In this document: positions 36,863-49,951 of the stretch, piece after piece
How the letters are laid out: each line of letters begins with the position of its first letter
Position numbering within the stretch: position 1 is the stretch's first letter
DNA from: Sipunculus nudus
Lineage: Eukaryota; Annelida; Sipuncula; Golfingiida; Sipunculidae
NCBI GenBank assembly: GCA_026874595.1
Contig: CM049313.1
Location: 39,150,659 to 39,214,658 of the forward strand
Length of the DNA stretch: 64,000 bases
Reading direction: 5' to 3'
The notes under the pieces: model-generated
The model's database searches: none
What the model was told of the DNA's origin: nothing
What the model saw: only the letters and a program-made list of their open reading frames with translations
Translations under genes and position numbers: made by a program

Positions 36863-38486
36863 GCTGCACGGTGTTCAACGCGCTTTTGTCAGATTCGTTC
36901 AGTTTTAAAGAATCCAGAATCCCTCATCAAATCGACACGAATATCGTAAATTTGACTGTTTGTTACTTGGGAAAAACTTTTCCAAAAGTAAGTTATGGAT
37001 ATTTATAAATATCAACATTCTTTATTTATTTATTTTATTTTATTTGTTTGGGCCTTCTAAGATTTCTCTGATGCCAGGAGAAGCCATTAAGATTATACTA
37101 TCAGTAACTCCCTGATGCGTCCGCCATATGTTCAGGGCCATAAAATGGATTAAAACATCGGAACCTCTTCCCTGCTGCAAGAAATGAAAGGCCAGATAAT
37201 TCATATTATTCGTGGGAGTTACAAATCAAACAACCCTCCGGGCAGTCTTATTTCCTTCCGGGGCAAAGGTCACATTCATGTATTCTGTAGAAACAATGAT
37301 GGTTATAATTCAGCACGTTCACTGCTTTAGGGCAATGTACTCCGCTCAGACCAGACTTGTATTGCCAAGTGGGTGATCGTTTTAACCGAATGATATATGA
37401 TTGACTCACAGGTTTTGGCCATTAACCATCGCCTCTTTGTGGGATACACGGTGTACATTTTCAACCAGCAGTTGAAACATTGTAACATCAAAAGCCGTCC
37501 TCTGACCAAGGGGAGAGTATAGCACCTTCATAATGTATGTGAAAAGATAAAAATGCTATTTTTCCAGTGATCTGTCGCTTTACATTATCAGTGTGGCACG
37601 TTTCTATTACTTCAGCCTATTGCCTGATAATAAATACAATTCCGCGCTAAATGGCCACAGATGGACTTTATTACTTACGTAAACCCCGACTTACTGAAGC
37701 AGGAGCTCCATAATACCACTATCCTGAAGCTTTAATATACCACGTGATGAGCGTGCTTTAATATCGTTACTAATAAAACAAAATCTTGCAGCAATCTGTG
37801 ATTCGGTCCGTGTCATTTGACGCGTTACAAATTTCAGGAGTGTCGATTTCTCAATGAGAAAAATGTGTCCGTCACTTGTAATGATATCTTACGATAAAGA
37901 TCATGGTGCTTAAAATCATTTTCCCGCTGATTATACACAGTTATTGCAGTGGGTTTTTTTCCAGCCAACTATTGAGGTAAAGGAGTAAGTACCACGTGAC
38001 CTCTTAAACGAAGTGGACTGTGCCGGTCACGCGATAATGGCTACGATATCAAGGCCAAACATGAAGAGTTAAAGCATGGCATGCAGGCTGTAGCACCTAT
38101 TGTAATTGAGAAAAATGACTAATTTCTAGTTATTGACGTTTCTTGTGAGTCATATGCCTGCATGTTTCTATCAAATCAGGCTCCAGCTAATTGGAGATAA
38201 AAGCTCTTCTGGAAGAGTACCACTCATCCTGATCCGACACGTGTTAGGCAGAAAGCATCGAACAGTTGTAATTAGATCTTTAAGGAGGGTATTAAGCTTA
38301 TTTTACTCAAGAGGACCTTCAAACCGTAAAGGTATTATTTGGCCTTTGTTATTAGATTTGCAAAAGGAATGTTTTTTATTCGTATGAAACATATTAAACC
38401 ATATGGACATGGGTACCTTTCCGATTGATCTCTCATCGATTTTCATTGATCCGGCAACATCCGACTTCACAGTTAAACCCTTATAA

Positions 38487-38557
38487 ATGTTACCGCATAT
38501 AGGAAAAATAATAACATTATTCTCTGCTTCTGCAGATGTTTCAGCGGTCAAGTTGGA
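38487..38557. repeat. 71-bp direct duplication, copy 1
   Basis: It differs from 39345-39415 at five of 71 positions with no indel. Flanks are not alike. Both strands are open across it. On the minus strand the two copies would read SNLTAETSAEAENNV and SNLTAETPADAENNV. Confidence 0.85.
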
Positions 38558-39344
38558 ATAAATGATATACACAGACACTGCAGTTTGATGTGAGATTTTT
38601 ATGTAATTCCTTCATTTTTTGGATCAATTCTTTTTCTGACCCTGTATCCGCCGGCAGCTTCAGCTGGAAGCAATGGGAACTTGTAAGCCAATGATATCAT
38701 CTCTTCTACAGTAGTTGTTTTTAAGTACTTGGCTTCATGCCACTTCATGTTTTGAGGAATGCTTAAGAAGCCTTGTATTAATTCCCCGTATATGGATGAG
38801 CAATTACTTTGTTAAATCTTTGATACATTGGGAGTAATCATTACCCAGCAACCAGTCAACTGGCAACTATGTTGGGGTGGGAAGGGGGGGGGGGTAAATA
38901 ACTCAAAACCACAGAGGCTTGTAAACCATCTATACAGGCTGAGTCTGGGGTTCTCTCTGCAGCATGCGGGCTGATAACGTCGAGCGGCAGGTAAAGATCT
39001 TCACACGTGTGGCGATGAGTGGTGGGGACCGATACTGTTCAAGTCTTCCCGGAAACAACCTGGTGTTTGGGTTAAGATCTCGCACCACCTTCCAAGTATC
39101 TGTTAGGTAAACTTGTACCATCAAATAGGGATCACTTACTGGCAGCTATAGTGTATGTGGATACAGAGGCTGCCGCTTACGTGATTACTGCGTCACGCCT
39201 CTTCCATATATACGAGAACTCACAAGGGTTCTGTTATCGCTCCGGGGCAGCAACACGGTGGTCCTAGCAAGCGAACTCCTTCACTTGAATAAGTTGAGTG
39301 AGATAGATACAATGTTCAGGTATATTTTAAAACTGCTTAACGTC

Positions 39345-39415
39345 ATGTTACCGCATACAGGAAAACTGATAACATTATTCTCTGCATCTGCAGGTGTTTC
39401 AGCGGTCAAGTTGGA
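39345..39415. repeat. 71-bp direct duplication, copy 2
   Basis: Partner of 38487-38557, about 858 bp downstream, same orientation, about 93% identical by hand count. On the plus strand it reads MLPHTGKLITLFSASAGVSA. No splice sites were established, so it is annotated as a repeat and not an exon. Confidence 0.85.
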
Positions 39416-42400
39416 GTTGATATGGAAAAATACACGAGGAGAGAGCAGCATTTTCTTTAAATGGGGTCTCGCGGGCAAACATTGTCAAATACATGCATAT
39501 GATACACAATATTAATGAAATTGCAGTGCTGTATTTCCATCTTGAATGGTTTCTCATTATGACACTCATATTATCAGAATAATCAACAACAAAACACTTC
39601 CCTTTACCTGTATCGTGACTTAAACTGCACTGGCATGCAAGGGAGGATGGGATTGCAGAGCCCGGACCTATTCCTCCGATTCAGAGAATTATGTTATAAT
39701 TATTCACAGCACTCTGCTGGTCCCGTGTATGAAATTACATTTCAGTTACTGGTGTCATCAGTCCCCGTCACCGTCTAAAATGTAGCGGAAGTAAACGTAG
39801 ATAACAAAATAAATTTGCCAGAGAATGATGTCTTTCAAAATGTGTTGTTTCCTTGCTCAACCTCCTTGTCCAGTTCCACTCTTTACCATGCATGGTTCTG
39901 ACAAGGAAATAAAAACAAATGATTTCTGGTGGACTGCTTTGAGAGAGATCCATAAAAAAGCAACAGGATAACTTATCACTCAGAATATGTTGGAATACGT
40001 AGTGGTAAATATCTTCCCTGTGTGAAACATATGGTAATCGGAAAAAAATGTTTTAACCCTTTGTTCTTGGCTGTGGTAAAATAAATTCAGCGGTCAATAT
40101 TAATGGCCACATAATGTTACAGGTCTGCTATACAGCAGCGTTGTGTTGGTTATATAACGAGGAAGGCTATACCTTAAATGCGTAGCAATAATGCTACACT
40201 TAATGGACAAAAAACTGGTATTCAAATATAAACGGATGAAGGTTTATTGTGTATATGTTATGTAATATGTGGTTGGGAAACCGCAGACTTTCATCCAAAT
40301 TCTTGCCCTGCTACTTTGTACTAATTGAATCTGTGCAGGGGGTAATTGCCCAGGTGGTGAACCTAAATAGTTACCAACATCAAAAGCCAGGCGGTGCCGG
40401 ACACTTACCCGAGCTTTTTAGGCGCCATTTATAGCACCTCCGTCTGTAGTAAATTGCCAAGGCCTGTGTACAGTGATGTTTTGATGTGTTATATTTGTGA
40501 TGTTACGGATAGTTGGCACTAGTCCTGTTTTCAGGCAAAAAAAAAAAGCGCGCCTCAAACCCATAGTTTGTTTAGTTTGTATTTATTTCCATGGTTTTGT
40601 ATAAAGGTTAAAACGATTGATAACAATTTACGAATAATTTGGACGAAAACGAGGCTGGGAGGCTGTACTTCTTGCCTGTGTTGCAACAAAAAATTTATTT
40701 CGGATGCGGCAAATTAGTGTGTATGTAAAGTTTACTTTTTTAATATGTAATACTGATACAAAGTGAGCTTTATAAATATTATATTGAACGTGGGATTCTA
40801 CATGACTGTAAAAAAGTTTTTAATTCAAATACCAAAGTAATGAATACAATTTTATTGTACCTTTATTATACATTATATATGGGGAGAGGGTATGATATCC
40901 AGGGGGCGCTTTCAAGTCCAAGGAGATGCAAAAAAGGTCAGAATATGCGACTCAAAAGAAATATATATGATGGGCTGAATGATAATTAATTCTGTCCTCA
41001 GGGATGTTGTCAGAACGGCGTGTAAAGAGATTTTATAGCATTTATGGTCGCTTTTGAGTTCAAGTGTGCCGTCACCGACGTGCCACTGCTCCAGAGGACA
41101 GATCTAACATGAGTCTCTTTCACCCTGGCTGTACAGATGTAAAAGCAATGCGACCCTTCGTTCAAAGGCTCCATTCCGCAGCAGGGGTTCCCTTAACAGG
41201 AAATGACCCTCAGCAGGTCCGGATTGAATGACTAATTTCTTCTTTGCTATTAACCTGTGTTCAGACACGTACCTTAGACTGAGCATTCAGCTCATACAAT
41301 CACAAAAGTCCCACCGGCATTGACCTAAAAGAAGACATATAAAACAAATATATGTCTCTATATGTGTCTCCAACGTTTTCCTGTCATTGTATTTCGCTTA
41401 TACAAGCTATAGTTGCCGCCTCTGAGGTGAAAAACGATTGTGTTTTTACTCCTTTGTCTACTCTCTCTGCTTGTGGGACATCTTCAGCAAATTAGAGTAC
41501 TGTGTTCTCATATTTTTGGAAGATGTCTTTTATATATTTACTTTGAGCATAAGAGTCCGTCAGAACTGTATAAATTAACAATGCATTTACGGCCGGTAGG
41601 TTGTAGGTTGAAAGGTCGTATAAACGTGGGACTGTTTATTAATATGTGCATGCCTCTCAGGTGAATTAGTTTATCATTAATTACTAATTAGTATAATGGA
41701 AGAAAAATTATACCTAGCCAGTTCAAAGAAACAAAAACCTAGAGTCCCATGCAGATTAAAGTTTAACATTTAGAATGATGTTAAAGTTTGATGTTAACAA
41801 AATATTTAATACGATTTTTTTCAAATAAAATGTTCAGGTTCTGATGACAAATAGCTGTAGCTCTTTATATAAACATCAGTAAAAAGTACTCACAGACGGG
41901 CGAGAACAGAAAAGCTGATGTTTTCTACTTGATTTATGTTTTACTCTTGCCATGCCCATGCGTATAAAAATACATTTAGGGAATCCACTGCAGCTTCTTA
42001 AAACAAGCTGTGTGTCATCACAGCATCAAATATTTTCTATTTTGTCTGCATTGTCTTGTTTTCCATATTTCCGTCTATAAATAAAATTTGTCATTTACCG
42101 TTAACACACAAAATCATAATAACATGCAGTATATAATAAACATAATAACAGCTTATACAGATCACGTGACTTAACTGAATACGGGACCACCCATACGGCG
42201 TCCTCTAAAGATTTATGTCATAATAAACAAAAGAGTCAGTAGGGTAAAAAATCATCAAGAAACAATTTGTCAGTGAGGAACATCCTGGTTTATGTGACTC
42301 CAGGAGCCCCTCAGAAATGACGACACGTGTCGGCCCCGCCCTACACGCAAGAGGGTGTTGTTTTACGTCGAATTATTTTCTTTTTCCTTTGAGATTGCAC

Positions 42401-44518
42401 CGGACGGTTCTTTTCATATCCAGTCTCTGCTATGTAGTTTTGCCATCTACATGATCAAACATATGTTCCAAGGGTCAGGAAGCTGACTACTAGCTGGAAG
42501 GCGCAAAGCATTGAAAAGCATGGTACTTGAACATTTGAATATTTTATAAATATACTTTTGTAGCATTATTACTGTTTAACTATATTACTATATAACAAAC
42601 AATGTTGATATTCGAATATATATACATGTAGAAAATACAGACAGACCTTTTGAATAACGGGTCATGATTTCCATTGAGATAGAAAAACGTGAGAAGCATT
42701 CATTAAAATTAAAATAACATGTATCCATCCTAGCTAAACTGGTGAAAATAATGAATTTTCCTAAAAAAAACCCTTCCCAAATGAGTTACTCCAATGACAG
42801 GTATATCGCTTATATCTATATTCTCGAGTAAATAAACGCACTTCTGAAACCTAAAGTTTAGAATAGACTCAGAACTTGAAACAAAGAAAGAAAACAAACC
42901 CAGTGAATTAAAGGAAGCCGAGAGTTTATGTAAAGTTCTCTGTTAATTATCTTATCATAAATTATGATATTTGCACACTATGCTCCCCGGACTGATATAT
43001 GGTTACTTATAGTTTGTTTGTCTCTCTATGAAATTTTCTGTACAGCACACCCAAAAGTTTGACGAGCATCGTGGCGTAGGTATATTTGTATTCTCTGTCT
43101 AATTTTTAGTTTCCTTTAAATTGCATCAAGTGGTTGCAGTTAATTGCAGTTAAAGGATTTACGGTGACATTTTAGACCGGTTTATATTGATATTTGCATT
43201 TAACTCAGGAGTTAAAATCATCAATCATTATCATATATTAAATGGGTAAAAATCAAAATATGTATAATTAATTATCTGTTACTTTCATTTTCACAATGCG
43301 TGTCTTTCACTGTTATATGAGTGATCACATATCGTCCCCTGAAATCGGAAACATTAATGGTTACGAGGGATTTTAATACGCTCTGACCTTTACTATCATA
43401 CAGACTAATATCCGTTCGTAATCCAAACCTGGTTTTAAACAGCACGATGCATCATAAAATGTCACAAAACCGCATTATTGTTTTCCCATAGGGATATGTC
43501 AGCTTATTTAAAGCACGGATTCCATATTTGGTCGCATTTGGAATAGACTATAAATTTTTATTGAGGTGATAACTTCCTGTTTCTTACACAGGGCAGTAGT
43601 TTATCAAATTAAAATGGTTTACAATATTTAGTCAACTTTAGTACCTCAGTTATAGGAAAATAAGGCTACTATATTATAACAAATATAGACCAGCATTCAT
43701 CCTTTTAAATTTGTATAAACATTTGACTTATATACCAATATAAATTATGAATAACTTCCATCATTTAATTGTCAATCATATGCGTGTCATGCATTTTAAA
43801 TTATGATAAAACTGATATTCACCTGCGGGAAAGTCAAGTCCTGGATCTAATCTGTGCATGCTGTGACGTAATGAAAGATTGGTATACGTTCACTTAGTTC
43901 GGCACATAAGATTCTAGAAATGAGGTTCGGCGAATTCTGAAGCAGACGAAAGTTAGCAGTTAGTGATGACGTAGTGGTGTTCGACCAGACGACAGTTCAT
44001 CTTGACAGAAAACTTATAATGTGCCAGGTACTTGAATTCTTGAAGAATATGGCTGGTTCCCATGGCTGAAAAACATCTTCTGCGCAGCGCAGTGGTGAAA
44101 GCTTCAAACAAGTGAGTCATGTAAAATACGAAACTTATTTTCAGTCTGTTTTCTAGGAGTTTGCCACATTGAATCAAGTGACTTTCAGTATTGGTAAGTT
44201 ACTGGAAACATACCCGCAGCTTGCCTTGGTGCAAGGCTGAGAATTACACACCAGGTGACCCGGGCTCCATACTCAGCCTTGAGTATGTTCTTACGAAATA
44301 TCGTAGCGGTCCTTCTGATGTATCAGAAGGAAAGAATAAAAGAGTAATTAAGAATAAGATGCAGCTTAAACTATGCTCACTCTACCTATATATCCTTTAT
44401 ATATCAGTTTCCATACATGTGGAGTCTCCTGTTTATGTTATATATGATATAACAGCATTTTATCATGAAGAGAAGAGCAGAAGACCATCACTGACACAGC
44501 CATGTTGCTGAGGCATGA

Positions 44519-44570
44519 ACTCTGGTCACCCATGACCTGACCTGTGACCTGACCTTTGGTGTACCAGAGT
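44519..44570. repeat. inverted repeat enclosing TGACCT half-sites
   Basis: ACTCTGGT at 44519-44526 pairs with ACCAGAGT at 44563-44570. The loop contains four TGACCT half-sites (44533, 44538, 44545, 44550). Confidence 0.5.
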
Positions 44571-45022
44571 AATTTATTGCTAATAAATCTATGTAAAAAA
44601 ATCTTATTTCATGAATAATACTTATGAGTAAATGATAATATATGGCTTCAATAAGTCCTTTATAAGTTTATGGCTATATCATTTAAGGTTTTAACAAATT
44701 TGCCTATGGAAGTTATGGAAACAATATTTACTATAATTTATTTGGAACAATAATCAGAGGACAACTTTTCTCATATCAATAAGGTCAAGGACAGGGTCAT
44801 GTGACAAAAGATAAACATGACAGCATGGCAGGCTAAAAAAAACCACAGGAGTTGAAATCTTAACGATTTCCTTATAAGGGCACTTCTACATAATTTATTT
44901 TTACTCCAGAACAGTTTATTAGCCATTATTGGTAAGAAATTTGCTAAATTGCCTCCATTTTCTCTGTTTATTTTGCAAATATCCCAATATACCCCTGCTA
45001 CGCTTTTCCATAAGGGGATCCC

Positions 45023-45049
45023 CATAACTGAAATCTCATTTCAGTTATG
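45023..45049. repeat. perfect 12-bp palindrome with 3-nt loop
   Basis: CATAACTGAAAT, loop CTC, then ATTTCAGTTATG, fully complementary. There is no T run on either side that would suggest a polymerase III terminator. Confidence 0.9.
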
Positions 45050-45403
45050 AACCCATAACAAACCCGCAGCGGACTATAAAAATGTTAACATATGGTTATA
45101 TTGACTACAGTGATAACAATTTGACATCTGTAAAAGATAAATGCCGGCTATGTTCCATTTCAGACCATTATATTCTCTTTACTAAAAAATGCTCTCCTTA
45201 TTACACAGGTATGTAGAAAGCTTCAAAAGACCTGCAGATTTTTAAAAAAATCTTTAAAAAACTTGAGGAAATATATCAATTATATATCAATAAGCCAGTG
45301 GTGAGTTAAACCATAGGCACCTGACGTGTAAATTCAGAATAAATTTGAAGTTTAAAAAAATAAATGATATATGCATCCTTCGAGTAATCTAGCAATATAC
45401 AGT

Positions 45404-45480
45404 AGAATCTGTCAAATGGGACCATCCAAGGGACTGGTCTAAAGTGGTTGTATTAGACAGGTGGTCTTATCAGGCAGGTT
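45404..45480 (+). repeat. fragment of a dispersed repeat also at 60.54 kb
   Basis: It shares ACAGTRGAAYCTGTC at its start and ACAGGTGGTCTT towards its end with 60541-60645, same orientation. Probably a decayed DNA transposon end. No ORF. Confidence 0.4.
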
Positions 45481-45544
45481 TTGAAAATTTAGGAACTGAA
45501 CAAACTTACATAACATATAGCTCGATATTCATATTATACATATG

Positions 45545-45762
45545 CAGGGGTGGATCCAGGATTGTGGAAAGGGGAGGGTCACACCAAGGAAGACTGAAAG
45601 AAAACCTAAAAAAAAGGTCCTCTGGTCTAGGAAGGAGGGGGTCAGGGTTGCAAAAACCCTTAAAAAAGGTTGTTTCGGCTCCAAAGGGGCCACCCCCCCC
45701 CCTCTCTCTGGATCTGCAACTGATATATGCACAGATACCCCCCCCCCCTGGATCTGCACCTG
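45545..45762. mobile_element. short inverted-end element, GGATCC family, copy D
   Basis: It begins CAGGGGTGGATCCAGG and ends CCTGGATCTGCACCTG, 218 bp, with exact 5-bp direct repeats ATATG (45540-45544 and 45763-45767). Length and target-site size match copy C. A second partial right end lies at about 45709-45722. Short ORFs on both strands here come from its C and G runs. Confidence 0.72.
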
Positions 45763-47734
45763 ATATGAACATATGCACATATATACTTTTAGTTTGAAGA
45801 TCTCATTTGTATATTAAATGAGCATGTGCATACACATAAATTTGACTGCAAGGAAAAGTCTGTTGTTCAGAGCTATGTTTGAAGCTGATTGTTTCACTGT
45901 TTTATCAGTACTACCTCACAGCATGAGGTCGGGAGTATTACATGATGGCCTGTTCCACTAAAGTAACAAGATTAATTTAACAACTTTTGCAACCAAAATT
46001 GTGTAAGGAATTTTAAAAGGGCTCAATATATTGTAAAATTTTGTTACCAACAGTTGACTTAAGATGATGAAAAGGAATTGATGTCACCAATATAGCCAGC
46101 AGTAAGATGTCAGCTGCTGGCCCCAACAATATCTAACAATATAGTGTTAGAATTTTCCAGGAAGTTTAACTTCAATAAACATCATAGTTTCTTGTCAGAA
46201 AAAAAGATACATCAATCAATCACGGAATCAAAATCTGTATTTTGATAAGTTTTCACGTTAAATACAAGTTATACAAAGACCATGACTGCTAAGGAGTCAT
46301 TGGAAGTGTACTCAATGGAAACCCAAGTCATCCAGGTAAATTTTCGATATTGGCTAGCAAATTTGTGAATATTCATTAGGAAATTCCCAATTAACATAAA
46401 ACATGTGACAAACATACCCACTAGTGACTAAGGAGGTATTGAATGTTGAATATTAGCTTGGAATATATGTACCCCTTTAACCGCTTGATAAAAGTTGCAA
46501 CGGTTTTTCTATCAGGTCAAAGAAGTAGACCGAAAGATGATGCGGGACATTGTTGAATGATTTAAAAGTTATTTAAGCCTTTTTTGTGGATAACCTCTTC
46601 AGGGGAATAAAGATCAAAGATACACTTCAGTTAACCTACCGGTATATTCATTTAGCCTAAATTAGGGATTGATAAGGGTCGGTCTTGGCTATGCTGATCA
46701 CAGTTATACCACTTGCCCAGCACTGCCCTACACCACCGGTTGGCCACTTTAGGAAGTTTCATTGGTCAGTTTGGTCAGAAAAAGCTGCCTGTAGTCTGTA
46801 ATAACCAGATGGTAGCATTTCACAAAGTGTTGTCATAATTAACATAACTGTATATTTTGAGGGACTGATATCCAGTGCCTGTAATAGCCAGTTGCCTGCA
46901 ATTAATAGGTTGTTGCATGGACAGGGTGGACTGTATCTAGGCTACTCAAAGGACACTTTAACCATTGTATCCTTGCAATCTAAGTGTTTGAATTTTTATG
47001 TTTGGTGTCATTTTCTCAAACAAACACTTTTGCTTTCTTTTGTAACAAGTAGGGGTAGAGCAGAGGGTATCAGGACAGTACTATGTTTGTATTGTTTCCT
47101 GTACTGCTTTTGGATGCCTCATTGTGAACTTCTGTTAAGTTTTCTTAAGAATGTTATGATAAGCATGTGTTAGTGAGCTAACTTAATGGGTTGTGGTATG
47201 TCTACTGATTATCCTTAGGGCAAGTAGCAGGTAAAAATATATCCCACAGTGTGTAAACGACCACCGAAGTGCTGGTTAAAATTTTTTTTTCTCATTTGAA
47301 AAAGAAAAGGTCTACAGCCAGTTTATAGTGCTGTTTATTTATTCAGTGAGAATGATTATATGTTACAGTGAACAATCTGATGTTGTTACTAGCTTTCTTG
47401 TGTTGTGATCCACTCTTATAATAATGAAAATAATTTCATCCTGCTTGTAATAGCAGAATATTATTTCAGAGTGTGGGCCAAAGTACATTTTGTGCTATTT
47501 TGTGTTTCAGGTTTGCAATTTTATCACTTGTTAATACAAATTTTACAGCAGCTATTATGAAGCTTAAATATATGGAAAGGTCATGAACTATTTTCAACTT
47601 GGGCCATGAAATGGGTAAGTTAAAAATGAATCAAGCTTGGTCTCTGACCAACCCTGAGGCAGACCATGGAGTTTACATGTTATATTAGGGCCGTTACTGT
47701 GGAGTAGTAAACCACTGGGAACTCACTTGATCAC

Positions 47735-47840
47735 TGGCATAGACCTGTACGAGAGCGGGTTGCGAATACCCATCCAAGGTTGGTGGTTTTCACTGGGTCC
47801 TTTAGATCTGGTTTCTCTACCTGGACAGACTACCTATCAC
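47735..47840 (+). mobile_element. SINE body, diverged relative of 11161-11275
   Basis: It shares GAGAG-GGGTTG, TCCAAGGTTGGTGGTT and GGTTTCTCTACCT with the fragment at 11.16 kb. The tRNA-like head is not preserved. Confidence 0.4.
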
Positions 47841-48956
47841 CAACCTCCAAGCCATGGAGAGTGCATAGCATTAGTTATTGTAACTAGTTATGCCATCCAT
47901 GTAAAATAAATAGTGCATACCGGTTATAAACCCTAAACTTGAATACTACCAACATATAAAATCTCAAAGAAATTTCATTTAAAAAGCTTTTTCCACCCGA
48001 TTTCCCAGGCCTGAATAAGTTTCTATCCTTCTTACCTCAAGTTCAGAAGATAGGCAGAAATAAATGTACTTTTTGACCAAAACTTGTAATGTAGGGACAA
48101 AAACATACATAGAGTTTTATCATTATCAATACATGATGTCAAATAGTTTCACATACAGCAGTGAACTTCCATTGTCAATGTTATCTTTAGTTTCATCCTG
48201 CATAGACTGATGATAGGAACTTGGTGATTCTGAGGTTAATGACCACCTGTGCAGGGCTTGAACCTGGCACACCCAAGCCACATGTACAGCTGGTGTGTGG
48301 ATAGAGTCACCTTTTTGACCTGATGGATTGAGTGGCTTTCTGTACTGGTTTGACCAGACAAGTAGATACCTGTTCACATCTGTAGGCTGTAAGTCTCACC
48401 CTGGGCCTGGAGGTAATAATGAAGAGGGAGCCTGCAGAAGTTGTTACTGTGAACTCTGTTCTGTGTAATGACTTTGTTCCCAGCAAGAGTAACTGTGTAT
48501 TGTACAAGTTGTATGTAAGTTAATATATCTGTGCAAGTTGTCTGCTATTTCCTTTATCTGTTTGATTGTGTGTCTTTGGATTTGTTTATGAGCAAGAGAG
48601 GGAGAAAGAGAGAAAAAGAAAGACAGAGAGAAAGTATATACATGTGTTTGGACATAATAGTGGAAACACATTTGGTACTGTTTTAGATTTTCTGCCACAT
48701 TTCTACTGGATGTTGTGTTAATTTTTGGTTGGCTCCTGAAAAAATGTTGGCTTACTTCCCTGCATTTCACCTTTAAATGTTGTATATATATGTATTGATG
48801 TGTACTGTCTCTCAACAAAATAGGTTATAGCAGTTCAGTTAATGGACTGATGTTTTATTTAAAAATATTGAATTAACTTAAAGTTCTTAACATTCCAGGT
48901 GTAGAGGTATAGGTCTTGTGACACTTTAATCTTTTCATGATCAAGAAAAAATAAAA

Positions 48957-49204
48957 ATATTAAGATACCACATGCTTGACATGTAATTGAATTGCACACC
49001 ATGCATACCTGTTTTATTAAACGACAGCCACGCTATAACATATGTAACATATGTCTATTGTTAATATTTTATATGTGACAGATAAATGAAATGCTCAACC
49101 ATTGTGTGGGGATTCATTGTAATTTCAAATATTATTATAAGTGGCAGGTCGGCTGGAGCACTTACAATTTCCACACACGAAGAATCACCCAAAAGTTCAC
49201 AAAG
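48957..49204. repeat. left arm of a ~240-bp inverted repeat
   Basis: It pairs with 49594-49833 in reverse complement. Landmarks in order are AAGATACCACATGCTTGACAT, GCACACCATGCATACCTG, ACATATGTAACATATGTC, TTTATATGTGACAGATAAAT and CGAAGAATCACC, each mirrored in the right arm with few mismatches. Confidence 0.88.
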
Positions 49205-49546
49205 TATGTGATCATAGAATGCCAAAAAATTGAGGTGAACTTAATGATGGATTCAGCTGTCTAATGTATCATTGTTTAAACCACCCACTAAGCTCCATAG
49301 ATGGTCATTATCACTTATACTTCAGTGTAGATATATATCCCAATTAAGACTTAAGCCAGCCTCTCATTTACCCATCTTTGCAAGCTGATTTTATTTTATC
49401 ATCGAGAAAAATTTGTAAATGAAGTTTCATGCCAATTTAATATGCACATCACCAGAATTTTTTCAGCCATTTCAGTCACTTAGGAATTACTTGGCATGTT
49501 CCCCCACCCTTCAAGACCAAAAATGGATATTTTGGGACAAGGAAAC

Positions 49547-49951
49547 TAGGGCTGAAATGGGTACAAAATTTTGGACTTGAGTACCTGATAAGCATGAACT
49601 TGTAGGTGATTCTTCGTGTGTGGAGGCTCTTAAGTGCTCGAGCGGACCTGCCACTAATAATAATATTAGAAATTACAATGCCACACAATGGTTGAGCGTT
49701 TCATTTATCTGTCACATAAAATATCAACAATAGACATATGTTACATATGTTATAGTATGGCTGTCGTTTAATAAAACAGGTATGCATGGTGTGCAATTCA
49801 ATTAGATGTCAAGCATGTGGTATCTTGATATGTATTCATGAGTATATTATATACAAGTAAAAACCAAACATACACAAAAACTTGAGTCCAAAATTTTGGA
49901 CTTGAGTACTCTGTAAGAATTACCCAGACTTGAGTACTCCTTTTAGCCCTA
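49547..49951. mobile_element. hAT-like non-autonomous element with TAGGGCT ends
   Basis: It starts TAGGGCTGAAATGGGTAC and ends GTACTCCTTTTAGCCCTA, inverted repeats with about 14 of 18 matches. The sub-terminal palindromic motif AAATTTTGGACTTGAGTAC is present near both ends. No ORF. No clear 8-bp target duplication, so the hAT assignment is tentative. Confidence 0.45.
49594..49833. repeat. right arm of a ~240-bp inverted repeat
   Basis: Reverse complement of 48957-49204 with a ~390-nt spacer between the arms. Transcripts through the locus could form a long imperfect hairpin. This arm lies inside the hAT-like element 49547-49951; the left arm does not. Confidence 0.88.

Larger units (their letters stand above)
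32594..44500. other. no supported gene; repeat-rich intergenic or intronic DNA
   Basis: Besides the elements listed separately, this stretch has G/C runs (32980-32993, 33470-33491, 36713-36722, about 38885) and unique AT-rich sequence. A minus-strand open block at 43.95-44.10 kb has an acceptor-like TTTTTCAG, but all three downstream frames look equally open, so no exon is called. Confidence 0.5.

Noticed and set aside
45506-45797. glycine- and proline-rich ORFs on both strands
   Set aside because: Produced by the C and G runs of the GGATCC inverted-end element.
48036-48082. 47-bp minus-strand block with good acceptor and GTAAGA donor
   Set aside because: Too short; two frames are open and neither is supported by a neighbour. 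Kept as a lead only.
48126-48250. minus-strand open block reading SPSSYHQSMQDETKDN
   Set aside because: Lies directly beside a tRNA-like GGTTCAAGCCCTG motif and so may be SINE body; the donor is weak and phase does not fit neighbours.
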